The notes: generated from the sequence alone by a model not told the origin. 45,540 bases of DNA from Athalassotoga sp964433875 (GCA_964433875.1 CAYSSO010000014.1:1-45540), one strand, 5' to 3'; counted from the stretch's first letter, positions 31,417-40,332 are shown. Numbers and translations are program-made.

Positions 31417-32803
31417 TGGGAAAATAGTCGGAGTTATTGGGCCGGTTGTTGATGTCAAATTTTCCGACGGCGATATTCCAAATATACGTGACGCTTTAAA
31501 GGTTAAAGTTAAAGATAAAGAAATATTGATGGAAGTCGAGCAACTCGTAGGAGATGATATCGTAAGGTGTATAGCGCTTGATTCAACGGAAGGTTTGAGC
31601 AGAGGCGTCGATGTAGAGAAGACGGGAGGACCTATAACCGTTCCAGTAGGAAATGAAAATATGGGAAGGATTTTTAACCTTATCGGAGAGCCGATCGATA
31701 AAAAGGGAGAGGTCAAATCGAAGGGAAGATGGCCCATATACAGGGATCCCCCATCTCTTGAAGAACAGAATACAAAGGTCGAGATCCTCGAAACGGGTAT
31801 AAAGGTCGTCGACCTTATAGCGCCATTTCCTAAAGGCGGCAAGATAGGCTTTTTTGGAGGGGCTGGCGTCGGCAAGACGGTCCTTGTTATGGAAATGATA
31901 AGGAATATAGCCATCGAGCATGGAGGCTTTTCAATTTTTGCCGGAGTTGGCGAGAGGACGAGAGAGGGAAATGAACTTTGGAATGAGATGATAGAAAGTG
32001 GCGTTATGAATAACACCATTTTGGTCTTTGGACAGATGAATGAGCCACCCGGTGCGAGATTTCGTGTCGCGTTGAGCGCTTTGACAATGGCCGAATATTT
32101 TCGCGATGTCGAGGGAAGGGATGTTTTGCTTTTCATAGACAACATCTTCAGGTTTGTTCAGGCTGGATCAGAGGTTTCTGCATTGCTTGGAAGAATGCCA
32201 TCTGCCGTTGGGTATCAGCCCACGCTTGCGACTGATATGGGAGAACTTCAGGAGAGAATCACCTCTACCAAGCGTGGTTCCATAACTTCCGTTCAGGCCA
32301 TATACGTTCCGGCAGACGATATAACAGATCCTGCGCCAGCGACTACCTTTACACATCTCGATGCGACGATAGTACTTTCGAGACAGATCGCCGAACTCGG
32401 TCTTTATCCCGCGATGGATCCTCTCGAGTCGAATTCGAAGTTGCTCGATCCTTCAATAGTTGGAGAGGAACATTACAAAGTCGCGAGGGAAGTCCAGAAG
32501 GTTTTGCAAAGGTACAAAGATCTCCAAGACATAATAGCGATACTCGGAATGGAGGAACTTTCCGAAGAGGACAGACTTACAGTTCAAAGAGCGAGAAAAA
32601 TTCAAAGATTTTTAAGCCAGCCTCTGTTTGTCGCAGAACACTTCAACAATGTAAAGGGAGAATATGTTCCGATATCCGAGAATATACGCGGTTTCAAAGA
32701 GATTCTTGAGGGAAAGTACGACGATCTTCCAGAACAAGCCTTTTTGATGGTCGGAACAGTGGAACAGGCCGTCGAGAAAGCAAAGAAACTTTACGGGAAT
32801 TGA
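31409..32803 (+). CDS. atpD: ATP synthase F1 subunit beta
   Basis: This 464-aa catalytic subunit has Walker A GGAGVGKTV near residue 150, catalytic glutamate region GVGERTREGNE, Walker B LLFIDNIFRF and the catch-loop stretch ELSEEDRLTVQRARKIQRF. Together with alpha it makes the catalytic hexamer. The sequence is full length and intact. It overlaps gamma by 8 nt. Confidence 0.98.
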   Translation: MDNGKIVGVIGPVVDVKFSDGDIPNIRDALKVKVKDKEILMEVEQLVGDDIVRCIALDSTEGLSRGVDVEKTGGPITVPVGNENMGRIFNLIGEPIDKKGEVKSKGRWPIYRDPPSLEEQNTKVEILETGIKVVDLIAPFPKGGKIGFFGGAGVGKTVLVMEMIRNIAIEHGGFSIFAGVGERTREGNELWNEMIESGVMNNTILVFGQMNEPPGARFRVALSALTMAEYFRDVEGRDVLLFIDNIFRFVQAGSEVSALLGRMPSAVGYQPTLATDMGELQERITSTKRGSITSVQAIYVPADDITDPAPATTFTHLDATIVLSRQIAELGLYPAMDPLESNSKLLDPSIVGEEHYKVAREVQKVLQRYKDLQDIIAILGMEELSEEDRLTVQRARKIQRFLSQPLFVAEHFNNVKGEYVPISENIRGFKEILEGKYDDLPEQAFLMVGTVEQAVEKAKKLYGN

Positions 32804-32805
32804 TT

Positions 32806-33216
32806 ATGTTCAGGTTAAAGATAATAACTCCGGAAAAGACGGCTTTTGACAAAAATGTGAGGTTTGTTGAATTTAGAACCATTGATGGTGCCATGGGCAC
32901 CTTGCAAAACAGGCTTCCACTCTTTACCGCTTTGGCGATCGCCGAATTCGAGATAGAAGAGGAGAATGGAAGGAAGACTTTTTTTGCCGTTCACGGTGGA
33001 ATCGGAGAATTTTTCAACAACACATTTACAGTCCTTTCCGATGCCGCCGAAAGGCCCGAAGAAATAGACGTTGAAAGGGCGAGAAGAAGTCTTGAACGCG
33101 CAAAAGTTGACATTGAGTCTGTTGAAGAGATAAGGAGAAAGGAATTTGAAATGAAGATTCAAAGAGCCCTTGTTAGGCTTAAGATTTCCGAAAAGAGGGA
33201 GAGGCGATCAGATTGA
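32806..33216 (+). CDS. atpC: ATP synthase F1 subunit epsilon
   Basis: This 136-aa protein has an N-terminal beta sandwich (about 1-85, with FRTIDGAMGTLQNRLPLFTA) and a C-terminal helical hairpin (about 90-136) rich in charged residues, the part that inhibits ATP hydrolysis in many bacteria. The ATG at 32806 is preferred to an in-frame TTG at 32800 overlapping the atpD stop; neither has a good ribosome binding site. It overlaps the next gene by 4 nt, so phosphofructokinase is translated from the same message. Confidence 0.9.
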   Translation: MFRLKIITPEKTAFDKNVRFVEFRTIDGAMGTLQNRLPLFTALAIAEFEIEEENGRKTFFAVHGGIGEFFNNTFTVLSDAAERPEEIDVERARRSLERAKVDIESVEEIRRKEFEMKIQRALVRLKISEKRERRSD

Positions 33217-34235
33217 AAATCGCTATTTTAACAGGTGGAGGAGACTGTCCGGGTTTGAATGCCGTTATAAGAGGCATAGTAAAGGCAAAGAGAAATGAAG
33301 ACGAGGTAATTGGATTCAAAAGAGGATGGGAAGGAGCCTTAAACAACGATTACGTAAATCTAACAGAGGACGATGTTGAAGGCATACATTTACTTGGTGG
33401 TACGATACTTGGCACCTCAAGGACCAATCCCTTTAGCGTCAAAGACGGTGAAAAGAGAATTTTAGAAAACTTTGAAAAGGACAAAGTAGATGCCCTCATA
33501 GCCATCGGTGGCGATGACACTTTGAGCGTTGCAACCAAATTTTGCGGACTTGGCTTAAAAATCGTCGGAGTTCCAAAGACGATAGACAACGATGTTTCTA
33601 ATACCGATTACACTTTTGGATTTCATACCGCTGTCAATGTCGGAGCAGACGCAATAGATAGGCTTCAGTCAACTGCCAAGTCACATGGGCGTATAATGTT
33701 AGTGGAACTTATGGGAAGAGATGCCGGATGGATAACCCTTGAGGCAGGCCTTGCGGCAGGGGCCCATCTTATATTGATACCCGAATTTCCAAGGACCATA
33801 GACGAGATAATAGAAATACTTGTCAAAAGGATGAAGGCAAAAGGATATGCCGTTGTCGCCGTTGCGGAAGGATTTAAGCCTACCGATCTTGAAAGTGCCA
33901 TTGGCGACAAGTCTACCATAGATCCATTCGGTCATATAAAACTTGGCGGTATAGCGCATTATCTGTCTGAAGTTATAGAGGAAAGGACAGGTTATGAAAC
34001 AAGATCTGTTGTCCTTGGGCACCTTCTAAGAGGCGGCACACCGACTGCCTTTGACAGGATTCTCGGTACGAGGTACGGCGTTGAGGCGATGAAACTCGTT
34101 CAAAAGGAGGATTTTGGAAGGATGGTTGCCTTAAGTGGAAATAACATAATTTCCATTCCGATAGAATACGGGGTAACGACGAAGAAACTCGTTCCATTCG
34201 AATATTACAAACTTGCGGAGATGTTTTTTGGATGA
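33213..34235 (+). CDS. pfp: 6-phosphofructokinase, probably diphosphate-dependent
   Basis: This 340-aa glycolytic enzyme phosphorylates fructose 6-phosphate. TGGGDCPGLN opens the nucleotide/phosphate site. The two positions that separate donors both read diphosphate-type: IGGDDT has aspartate (D102) where ATP enzymes have glycine, and PKTIDND has lysine (K122) where ATP enzymes have glycine. The catalytic segment PKTIDND and MGRDAGWITL complete the site. The short 340-aa form fits the actinobacterial/Thermotoga diphosphate group. The TTG start at 33213 sits in a TTGA overlap with atpC, with GGGAGAGG upstream. A diphosphate enzyme is reversible and saves ATP. The donor call rests on two residues plus length. 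Confidence 0.85.
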   Translation: MKIAILTGGGDCPGLNAVIRGIVKAKRNEDEVIGFKRGWEGALNNDYVNLTEDDVEGIHLLGGTILGTSRTNPFSVKDGEKRILENFEKDKVDALIAIGGDDTLSVATKFCGLGLKIVGVPKTIDNDVSNTDYTFGFHTAVNVGADAIDRLQSTAKSHGRIMLVELMGRDAGWITLEAGLAAGAHLILIPEFPRTIDEIIEILVKRMKAKGYAVVAVAEGFKPTDLESAIGDKSTIDPFGHIKLGGIAHYLSEVIEERTGYETRSVVLGHLLRGGTPTAFDRILGTRYGVEAMKLVQKEDFGRMVALSGNNIISIPIEYGVTTKKLVPFEYYKLAEMFFG

Positions 34236-34750
34236 TTGGAAAGCACCCTTACGTTAAATGGGCGATAAAAGTTATAGAGTCCAAGATAAAAGAGGGAAAG
34301 GATATCGAGCCAGATCCCAAAATTACCCCTGCCGATCTGTTTCAAAGAAGGGCCGGGGCCTTTGTGACCCTTCATACGATCGATGGAGATCTGCGGGGAT
34401 GTATAGGCACATTTTTGCCAACAACTGCCGATCTTGCGCATGAAATAGCTCAAAATGCCATCTCCGCGGCACTCGAAGATCCTAGATTTGAGCCTGTCAG
34501 CGCCGATGAACTCGATAAAATAGTCGTAAGCGTTGATATTCTATCGACTCCTGAAGAAGTTAAATCTGAAAGTGAGTTAGATCCTAAAAAATATGGTATT
34601 ATCGTTGAAAGTGGATGGAGAAGGGGATTATTACTTCCAGACCTTGAGGGCGTTGACACGGTCGAGGAACAGATAAGAATAGCGATGGCCAAGGCTGGGA
34701 TAAGGAAATACGATAAAATTTATAGATTCACCGTTCAAAGATATCATTGA
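34232..34750 (+). CDS. amrA: AMMECR1-domain protein (AmmeMemoRadiSam system protein A)
   Basis: This 172-aa AMMECR1-family protein has the diagnostic LRGCIGTF motif (about 50-57) and the following PTTADLAHEIAQNAISAA helix, ending in YDKIYRFTVQRY. The family often occurs with Memo-like and radical SAM partners as a three-part system of unknown chemistry; those partners are not in this window. It starts in an ATGA overlap with phosphofructokinase. The function is unresolved. Confidence 0.88.
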   Translation: MIGKHPYVKWAIKVIESKIKEGKDIEPDPKITPADLFQRRAGAFVTLHTIDGDLRGCIGTFLPTTADLAHEIAQNAISAALEDPRFEPVSADELDKIVVSVDILSTPEEVKSESELDPKKYGIIVESGWRRGLLLPDLEGVDTVEEQIRIAMAKAGIRKYDKIYRFTVQRYH

Positions 34751-34764
34751 TCGGGGGCAAAAAT

Positions 34765-35394
34765 ATGGAAGCCAAGCAAGCGGAAGAATTATCAAAGATG
34801 CTTTCGACTCTTGATGGAGTTATGAAGGCAAAGGTTATTGTCGATCCGGAAAGCGGAGAACTGACAGAAGTCCATATTCTCGCTTACGGAGACAAGAATC
34901 CAAAGCAGATAGTGAGAGATGTCGAAACTGCCATACTGACAGTTGCCGGCGAAAGAATAGACAGAAGAATAATAAGCATAGCGCAGGTAGGTGGGAGTGA
35001 AAGCGGGGAAAATCCATCTTTTAAGGTTGAATCCGCGGGACTTTCGGAAGATGGTAGCGAAATCGAGGTCGGAGTTGGTATAAGTTTTGGTCTGTCTTCC
35101 AAAGAGTCAAAGAAGCGGGGTATAAAGTCTTTTAAAAATGTGCTTAAACTTGCCGGAGAAGCGGCCATGGAAGCGATGGAGAATGTTTCAGATTCCAAGT
35201 TGAAATTTTCTCTCGATGAGATAAGAGAAGTCACGATAGAGGACAGAAAATTCTTTATAGGTACCATGACAGTTATATCAGGTACCGGCATGACACGTGA
35301 ACTTGTCTTCGCCGGCAAGATAGAGTTCAACTCGGTCAGAGACGTTGCAGAGGCGATTATCGAGAAGATAAATGCCTCTGGTTTAAAGTTTTAA
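34765..35394 (+). CDS. Conserved-looking 209-aa protein of unknown function
   Basis: This soluble protein has two similar-sized halves. Residues 1-75 hold a beta-alpha pattern (VMKAKVIVDPESGELTEVHI, then QIVRDVETAIL and RRIISIAQVGG). After an acidic/serine linker, residues 90-209 hold another alpha/beta domain. The N-terminal half looks like a small ferredoxin-like or BON-type fold, which is a guess. The ATG at 34765 is chosen with CGGGGGC upstream; an in-frame TTG at 34747 overlaps the neighbour stop. It lies just before minD (13 nt), so a role in septum placement, in a slot where MinC might be expected, is worth testing. No MinC signature is visible. Confidence 0.6.
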   Translation: MEAKQAEELSKMLSTLDGVMKAKVIVDPESGELTEVHILAYGDKNPKQIVRDVETAILTVAGERIDRRIISIAQVGGSESGENPSFKVESAGLSEDGSEIEVGVGISFGLSSKESKKRGIKSFKNVLKLAGEAAMEAMENVSDSKLKFSLDEIREVTIEDRKFFIGTMTVISGTGMTRELVFAGKIEFNSVRDVAEAIIEKINASGLKF

Positions 35395-35407
35395 AGAGGT
35401 GATTTGA

Positions 35408-36220
35408 TTGGCAAAAGTTTACGTTATCACGTCCGGCAAAGGAGGGGTTGGTAAGACAACTCTTACAGCCAACCTCGGGACCATAATGGCCTCCAAAGGA
35501 GACAGGGTCGCTCTTATAGATGCCGACATAGGCATGAAGAATCTCGACGTTGTTTTAGGGCTTGAAAATAGAATTGTTTACACGAGCATGGATGTTGTCA
35601 ATGGGAAGGTAGATGTATTCGATGCGCTCGTCAGACATAAGCAGTTAAAAAATTTAAGTCTTTTACCTGCCTCACAGGTTGCGACCAAAGAGATGATATC
35701 GCCGGACGATATGAAAAAAATAGTTTCCCAGATTTCAGAAAAATTTGATTACATTTTCATAGATTGCCCTGCCGGTATAGAAAGAGGCTTTAGAAATGCC
35801 GTCGCTCCAGCCGAGGAGGCAATAGTCGTTACTACGCCAGAACTGCCAGCGATAACGGATGCGGACAGGGTCATAGGTCTTCTCGAAAACATGAATTTTG
35901 AGGATTCGAAGATACACCTTATAATTAACAGATTCAAACCACATATGGTAAGGCATGGAGATATGTTAACGGTTGACGATATAAAGTCCGCCCTCTCGAT
36001 CGATATAATAGGAATCGTTCCAGATTCTGAGGATGTTATAGTTGCAACCAACAAAGGAATCCCTCTCGCTTTGATGGATGGAAAGGATAAGATGGGAAAG
36101 ATACTCGAAGGGATAGTCTTGAGACTTAAAGGAGAAGAGGTTCCAATCCCGACTCTTGAAGAACTTGAGGAAAAGCAAAGTTGGTGGAAAAATTTGAGAA
36201 ATATTTTCAAGCGGGATTGA
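35408..36220 (+). CDS. minD: Septum site-determining ATPase MinD
   Basis: This 270-aa ParA/MinD ATPase has the deviant Walker A SGKGGVGKTT (about 8-17), the LIDADIGMKNLD segment, IFIDCPAGIERG (Walker B) and a C-terminal amphipathic helix (WWKNLRNIFKRD) that is the membrane-targeting sequence. It binds membrane when ATP-bound and is cleared by MinE. The TTG start lies after AGAGGTGAT. minE follows after 14 nt. Confidence 0.96.
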   Translation: MAKVYVITSGKGGVGKTTLTANLGTIMASKGDRVALIDADIGMKNLDVVLGLENRIVYTSMDVVNGKVDVFDALVRHKQLKNLSLLPASQVATKEMISPDDMKKIVSQISEKFDYIFIDCPAGIERGFRNAVAPAEEAIVVTTPELPAITDADRVIGLLENMNFEDSKIHLIINRFKPHMVRHGDMLTVDDIKSALSIDIIGIVPDSEDVIVATNKGIPLALMDGKDKMGKILEGIVLRLKGEEVPIPTLEELEEKQSWWKNLRNIFKRD

Positions 36221-36234
36221 GGAGATGATCCGGT

Positions 36235-36525
36235 ATGGGCTTTTTTGATTTCTTCAAAAAAAGAAAAGAAGAGACGAATAAGGAATCGGCGAGAGAATCC
36301 GCAAAGGAAAGGCTTGATACGCTTGTCGGGTCGGGAAGAAGATTTGTCTACAGAATAGACGAGTTTGAAGATAAAGCGGATCTTGAAAGAAAGACCGAAG
36401 AAATAAAGAAAAAGATCCAGCAGGAGGCGCTGGAACTCTTTAAAACGGATGCGGACAAGATCAAGATAGTTGTCGAGGAACACAATGGTTACGTTATAAT
36501 AATAACGAATATAAACTTTGAATGA
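36235..36525 (+). CDS. minE: Cell division topological specificity factor MinE
   Basis: This 96-aa protein has the N-terminal membrane-binding start GFFDFFKKRK, then the MinD-contact region SAKERLDTLVG, and a C-terminal dimerisation domain ending IKIVVEEHNGYVIIITNINF. It stimulates MinD ATPase, so with MinD it should drive pole-to-pole patterns. The charged insertion between residues 12 and 25 is slightly longer than in E. coli. No minC is adjacent. Confidence 0.88.
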   Translation: MGFFDFFKKRKEETNKESARESAKERLDTLVGSGRRFVYRIDEFEDKADLERKTEEIKKKIQQEALELFKTDADKIKIVVEEHNGYVIIITNINFE

Positions 36526-36526
36526 A

Positions 36527-36928
36527 ATGATCGAGATAAGTATAAATAGTTCAAAACATTTTGAATTGATAGATATAACCGAAGAAGTTCGAAGAGTTAT
36601 TCGAAATAGCGGGATAAAGGAAGGAATATGTTTCCTGTATGTGCCTCATACAACGGCGGGAATAACCGTTAATGAAGATAACGATCCTGCGGTCAAAAAT
36701 GACTTAACTTCTTTTTTGCAAAAACTTGTCCCGTGGAATGGTGATTATACACATATGGAAGGAAATTCTGCCGCTCACATTCTCTCAACCCTTGTCGGAG
36801 TTGGAATCGAAATTCCTGTAAAAGAAGGAGATCTTAACCTTGGAAGGTGGCAGGGTATATTTTTTTGCGAATTCGATGGACCAAGAAGAAGAAAGGTTGA
36901 GATCACGATAATGGAGGTGAAGAAATGA
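36527..36928 (+). CDS. YjbQ/UPF0047 family protein
   Basis: This 133-aa protein has the full UPF0047 signature: VPHTTAGITVNEDNDPAV, then HMEGNSAAHI and LGRWQGIFFCEFDGPR, with clustered histidines and acids that suggest a metal or phosphate site. Homologues have been reported to complement thiamine phosphate synthase mutants weakly. The ATG at 36527 is preferred to an in-frame TTG at 36518; no strong ribosome binding site is visible. It overlaps the exported protein gene by 4 nt. Confidence 0.88.
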   Translation: MIEISINSSKHFELIDITEEVRRVIRNSGIKEGICFLYVPHTTAGITVNEDNDPAVKNDLTSFLQKLVPWNGDYTHMEGNSAAHILSTLVGVGIEIPVKEGDLNLGRWQGIFFCEFDGPRRRKVEITIMEVKK

Positions 36929-37653
36929 AAAAAGCGCTTTCATTCCTTTTACTTTTTATCCCTGTTCTAACCTTTGCGATATCTTTTCCTTACGGATCGA
37001 TAATGAATTTCAATCCGGCATATATGGTCTACAATAAAAACTGGTCCGTCTCTTATGAGATGTATTTTGGAGAGAATGAATCTGACCTTTTGATCTTTCA
37101 GCCATTTAAGGATGGTTTCGCGGGGAAGATAGGCCTTTACACGGCAGGCGCGACAAGTGGCGTTGCGTATTCTGTGGCGACGAGGGCCGGCAATTTGAAT
37201 ATAGGATCTGACTTTTTAATCTCCAATCACGGCACAGATCTGTCCATTACTTTGGGACTTGGAATAGTTGAGCAGGTTTCACAAAATCTTGACTTGTCCG
37301 TTAGAATGCCACAAATACTTACTTATGCCTATCAAAATGGTATATCAGTTTATCCAAATTTCGAGGCCGGAATCAATTTTCTTAACGCTTACTGGAGTAC
37401 GGGAGCCTTTCTTTCGATAGGACAGATGGTCAGTGGCGGCGTGCTTGCGAATTTATCCCTTTTCAATTTTCAGGTTCTCGCGAGGTTAAGCGGCGGGTAC
37501 ATCCCGAAAACTCCATCTTTGTCTCAGAATGCTTTTGACCTTAACGTCGAAAGTTCGATAGGATCGGTAAGTTTTGCCTATTTGTATCGAAACGCATGGG
37601 GAACTTATAATCCAGAGCAAATAAATGGATTTAGAGTGTCAGCGCAATGGTGA
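36925..37653 (+). CDS. Exported beta-barrel-like envelope protein
   Basis: This 242-aa protein has a clean signal peptide (about 1-18, ending LTFA) and then alternating hydrophobic/polar strands of about 10 residues, many ending in glycine-asparagine turns. It finishes with FRVSAQW, an aromatic C-terminus as in outer membrane barrels. In a Thermotogota cell this would be placed in the outer toga or periplasm. No family is recognised. It lies between YjbQ (4-nt overlap) and obg (5 nt gap). Confidence 0.6.
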   Translation: MKKALSFLLLFIPVLTFAISFPYGSIMNFNPAYMVYNKNWSVSYEMYFGENESDLLIFQPFKDGFAGKIGLYTAGATSGVAYSVATRAGNLNIGSDFLISNHGTDLSITLGLGIVEQVSQNLDLSVRMPQILTYAYQNGISVYPNFEAGINFLNAYWSTGAFLSIGQMVSGGVLANLSLFNFQVLARLSGGYIPKTPSLSQNAFDLNVESSIGSVSFAYLYRNAWGTYNPEQINGFRVSAQW

Positions 37654-37658
37654 TATGA

Positions 37659-38894
37659 ATGATAGATAGGGTTAAGATATACGTTTCCGCCGGAAAAGGT
37701 GGTAATGGAATTGTTAGTTTTAGAAGAGAAAAGTTCGTTCCAAAGGGCGGGCCAGATGGCGGAGACGGAGGAAATGGTGGCAGCGTCATCATCGAGGCAA
37801 CCTCTTCAATGAGTACTTTGAGCGATTTCAAATATAAAAAACATTTTAAAGCCCAGTCCGGAGAAAATGGCAAGGGATCTAACATGACCGGAAAGTCCGG
37901 AGAAGATCTTGTCATAAAGGTGCCGGTAGGTACCATTTTGAAGATAGATGGCAGGATAGTCGCCGATCTTAGCGAGGACAAAAAGCGTTTTATTATCGCA
38001 AAGGGAGGAAGAGGAGGAAGGGGTAACGCACATTTCGCCACTCCAACAAGACAGGCACCCACCATAGCGGAAAATGGAGAAGATGGAGAGTCATACGATG
38101 TCGAACTGGAATTGAAATTGCTTGCCGATGTCGGGCTTGTTGGCCTTCCAAATGTTGGAAAATCTTCTTTAATTGCTGTGATGACAAATGCACGTCCAAA
38201 GATCGCTGATTATCCTTTCACAACTCTTGAGCCCGTTCTCGGTAAAGTTGAGATAGGTCGTGGAAAATCATACGTTATTGTCGATATTCCCGGCCTCATA
38301 GAAGGGGCTCACGAGGGAAGAGGACTTGGAGACGAATTCTTAAAACATGCGGAACGCACCAAAGTAATCGCACATGTGTTAAGCCTTACAAGCGATAGCA
38401 TAGTCGATGACTACCAAAATATAAAAGAAGAAATGAGTCTTTACAGTCCAAATTTTGAGAAAAAAAGTGAGATCATAGTGCTTAACAAATCGGATCTCGT
38501 CGATGAAGATGTCGCAAAGAAAGCATATAGAGAATTCAAAGGCAAGAAAGTCTTCGTCGTCTCTGCCATGACAGGATCTGGCCTGGAAGAACTGAAAAAG
38601 GCTCTTTACTACGAAATACAAAAGGCTCCTGTGGCTGAATTTAGAGTTGAAGAAATGCCGAAAAAGCGTATAGAATTGCCATTTTTCATTGAAAAAGAAG
38701 GAGATGCCTTTGTCGTTAAAGGCGAAGCAGTTGATAGGCTTTTGAAAAGGTACCAGATAAATCAAAAAGATGGCATGGAAATGTTGATGAAAAAGCTCGA
38801 GGATCTCGGCCTTGAGAAAGAGTTGATAAAAGTCGGAGTAAGAGATGGCGATACCGTCGTCATAGGCGAGATGGAGTTTGAATTCTACAGATGA
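37659..38894 (+). CDS. obg: Obg/CgtA GTPase
   Basis: This 411-aa ribosome-associated GTPase has a glycine-rich Obg fold (about 1-155, with many GG repeats such as GGPDGGDGGNGG). The G domain shows GLPNVGKSSL (G1), DIPGLIEGAHEGRGLG (G3) and NKSDL (G4). The C-terminal OCT domain is at about 340-411 (FVVKGEAVDRLLKRYQ...MEFEFYR). It acts in 50S assembly and the stringent response. Start ATG at 37659. It overlaps nadD by 4 nt, an arrangement common in many bacteria. Confidence 0.97.
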   Translation: MIDRVKIYVSAGKGGNGIVSFRREKFVPKGGPDGGDGGNGGSVIIEATSSMSTLSDFKYKKHFKAQSGENGKGSNMTGKSGEDLVIKVPVGTILKIDGRIVADLSEDKKRFIIAKGGRGGRGNAHFATPTRQAPTIAENGEDGESYDVELELKLLADVGLVGLPNVGKSSLIAVMTNARPKIADYPFTTLEPVLGKVEIGRGKSYVIVDIPGLIEGAHEGRGLGDEFLKHAERTKVIAHVLSLTSDSIVDDYQNIKEEMSLYSPNFEKKSEIIVLNKSDLVDEDVAKKAYREFKGKKVFVVSAMTGSGLEELKKALYYEIQKAPVAEFRVEEMPKKRIELPFFIEKEGDAFVVKGEAVDRLLKRYQINQKDGMEMLMKKLEDLGLEKELIKVGVRDGDTVVIGEMEFEFYR

Positions 38895-39469
38895 TCGGAA
38901 TTTACGGAGGCACTTTCGACCCGGTTCATAATGGCCACCTCATAATCGTGAATGGAATTCTCGAGATTACCGGAATAGAAAAGATAATCGTAATGCCGAC
39001 AAGAATCCCTCCTCACAAAAAGGATAGGGTGTCGGCAGATTTTGAAAGACGTCTGAGATGGACAAAAATTGCCTTTGATGGAATAAAGAATGTGGAGATA
39101 TCTGACTTCGAAAATAAACCGGATATTTCATATACTGTCGACACAATCAGGCATTTCAACGATCTTTACGGAAAGATCGCCTATATAATGGGAGAAGACA
39201 GTTTTGTGAATATAGATAAATGGTACATGTACGAAGAGATACTGAAATCCTCAAAGATTTACGTTTATCCCCGATACTGCGATAGAACAAAAACACTCTC
39301 GATGATCGGAAGGTTTAAGATGTACGATGTGAATTTTCTTGATTTGCCTATAATCGAGATTTCTTCCACAGTCATAAGAGAAAGGGCCGAAAAAGGACTG
39401 TCTTTGAAAGGATATGTTCCAGATAAAATTGAGAAGGAGATCTTCGAGTTTTATTCTACTCAAATTTGA
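38891..39469 (+). CDS. nadD: Nicotinate-nucleotide adenylyltransferase NadD
   Basis: This 192-aa enzyme converts nicotinate mononucleotide and ATP to deamido-NAD in NAD synthesis. The nucleotidyltransferase motif GGTFDPVHNGHL is at residues 6-17 and the second motif ISSTVIRER near 160. PTRIPPHKK is the substrate loop. It begins in an ATGA overlap with obg and its stop is one base from the stop of the minus-strand M55 gene, so the operon ends here. Confidence 0.95.
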   Translation: MIGIYGGTFDPVHNGHLIIVNGILEITGIEKIIVMPTRIPPHKKDRVSADFERRLRWTKIAFDGIKNVEISDFENKPDISYTVDTIRHFNDLYGKIAYIMGEDSFVNIDKWYMYEEILKSSKIYVYPRYCDRTKTLSMIGRFKMYDVNFLDLPIIEISSTVIRERAEKGLSLKGYVPDKIEKEIFEFYSTQI

Positions 39470-39470
39470 G

Positions 39471-40319
39471 TTATTTTCCCATGCCCTCTCCTATTTCTCC
39501 GGCGTAAACTACAGCAAGAAGCGTCTGGATTAATTCATCGTAAAAATTGGTCTTAAAAGTTACGGCCGTGCCACTTATGCGTTTTACTCCCGGAATAAGT
39601 CCTGCCTCGTCTGCCATTGCGGTAGATTTGAAACTTATCTCAACCTGATACGGTGGAATTATCTTGTAGGGTTTTACTGACATCTTCGATGTTCGTAAGA
39701 GTGCTTCTTTTGTGCCTTCGATGATCTCTTTTTTTAAGAGGTTCTTTGGCTTCATTATGGCGGCAAATTTGCTTAGGCCACGCTTTGTCTCTATAAGTAC
39801 GCTTTGAGGCATCTCTCCCTTTAACTCTTCAATTAGGGCGTGATCGCCTATGACCATCGACACGGGGACATCGTAATTTCCGGCAAACGCGGCGTTTATC
39901 GTTGATTCGCTCATATGTTTTCCATTTATCTTTATTTCATAAACGTCTGTCGAGTAGGTATGATCCATCATGCCTTTCATGGCTCCAACGCCGGCGTGGT
40001 ATCCAACGAAGAAAACTGTCGAAAAACTCGCGTCGAGACCTGTCATCATGTAATAATCTCTCAGTCCACCGCTTATGAGATATATCCTGTCATCCTTTTC
40101 TGTGAAATCGTAGGAGAGGTTCTCTCCTTTTGAATGTGAATCGCAGATGAGGATCTCTTCGATTTTGAAATTAAAATCCGATGATTTTATTCCCTCGACG
40201 ATCCATGTTAAGGTCTCGGCCATGTACTTGCCGAGGTACCTTGGATCTTTTTCCTCGACCTGATGCCATGAATTTATGCCCGGCAAACCTTCCATATCGG
40301 TAGAGATGAAAATTTTCAT
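39471..40319 (-). CDS. M55-family D-aminopeptidase (DppA-like)
   Basis: This 282-aa zinc aminopeptidase of the DppA family acts on D-alanyl peptides in Bacillus. The metal ligands expected by alignment are present: D8 and E10 in STDMEG, H62 in CDSHSKG, H108 in GYHAG, and E138 in HMSESTINAAF. The nucleophile region MDHTYS has H120. The ATG has AAGGAGGT upstream on the minus strand. It follows mnmA by 13 nt, forming a two-gene minus-strand operon. The substrate is inferred from the family; recycling of cell-wall peptides is a reasonable role. Confidence 0.88.
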   Translation of the reverse strand: MKIFISTDMEGLPGINSWHQVEEKDPRYLGKYMAETLTWIVEGIKSSDFNFKIEEILICDSHSKGENLSYDFTEKDDRIYLISGGLRDYYMMTGLDASFSTVFFVGYHAGVGAMKGMMDHTYSTDVYEIKINGKHMSESTINAAFAGNYDVPVSMVIGDHALIEELKGEMPQSVLIETKRGLSKFAAIMKPKNLLKKEIIEGTKEALLRTSKMSVKPYKIIPPYQVEISFKSTAMADEAGLIPGVKRISGTAVTFKTNFYDELIQTLLAVVYAGEIGEGMGK

Positions 40320-40332
40320 GTTCAGACCTCCT

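Noticed and set aside
31390..32145. Long open frame of 251 codons on the minus strand.
   Set aside because: It is antisense to atpD, lacks a family resemblance and mirrors the codon bias of the real gene.
35749..36483. Minus-strand open frame of 244 codons across minD and minE.
   Set aside because: It is antisense to two well-identified genes, with no ribosome binding site or recognisable domain.
39460..39472. Palindrome CTCAAATTTGAG at the convergent nadD/M55 stops, considered as a bidirectional terminator.
   Set aside because: It is only 6 bp per arm, AT-rich and without a loop, so too weak to call.
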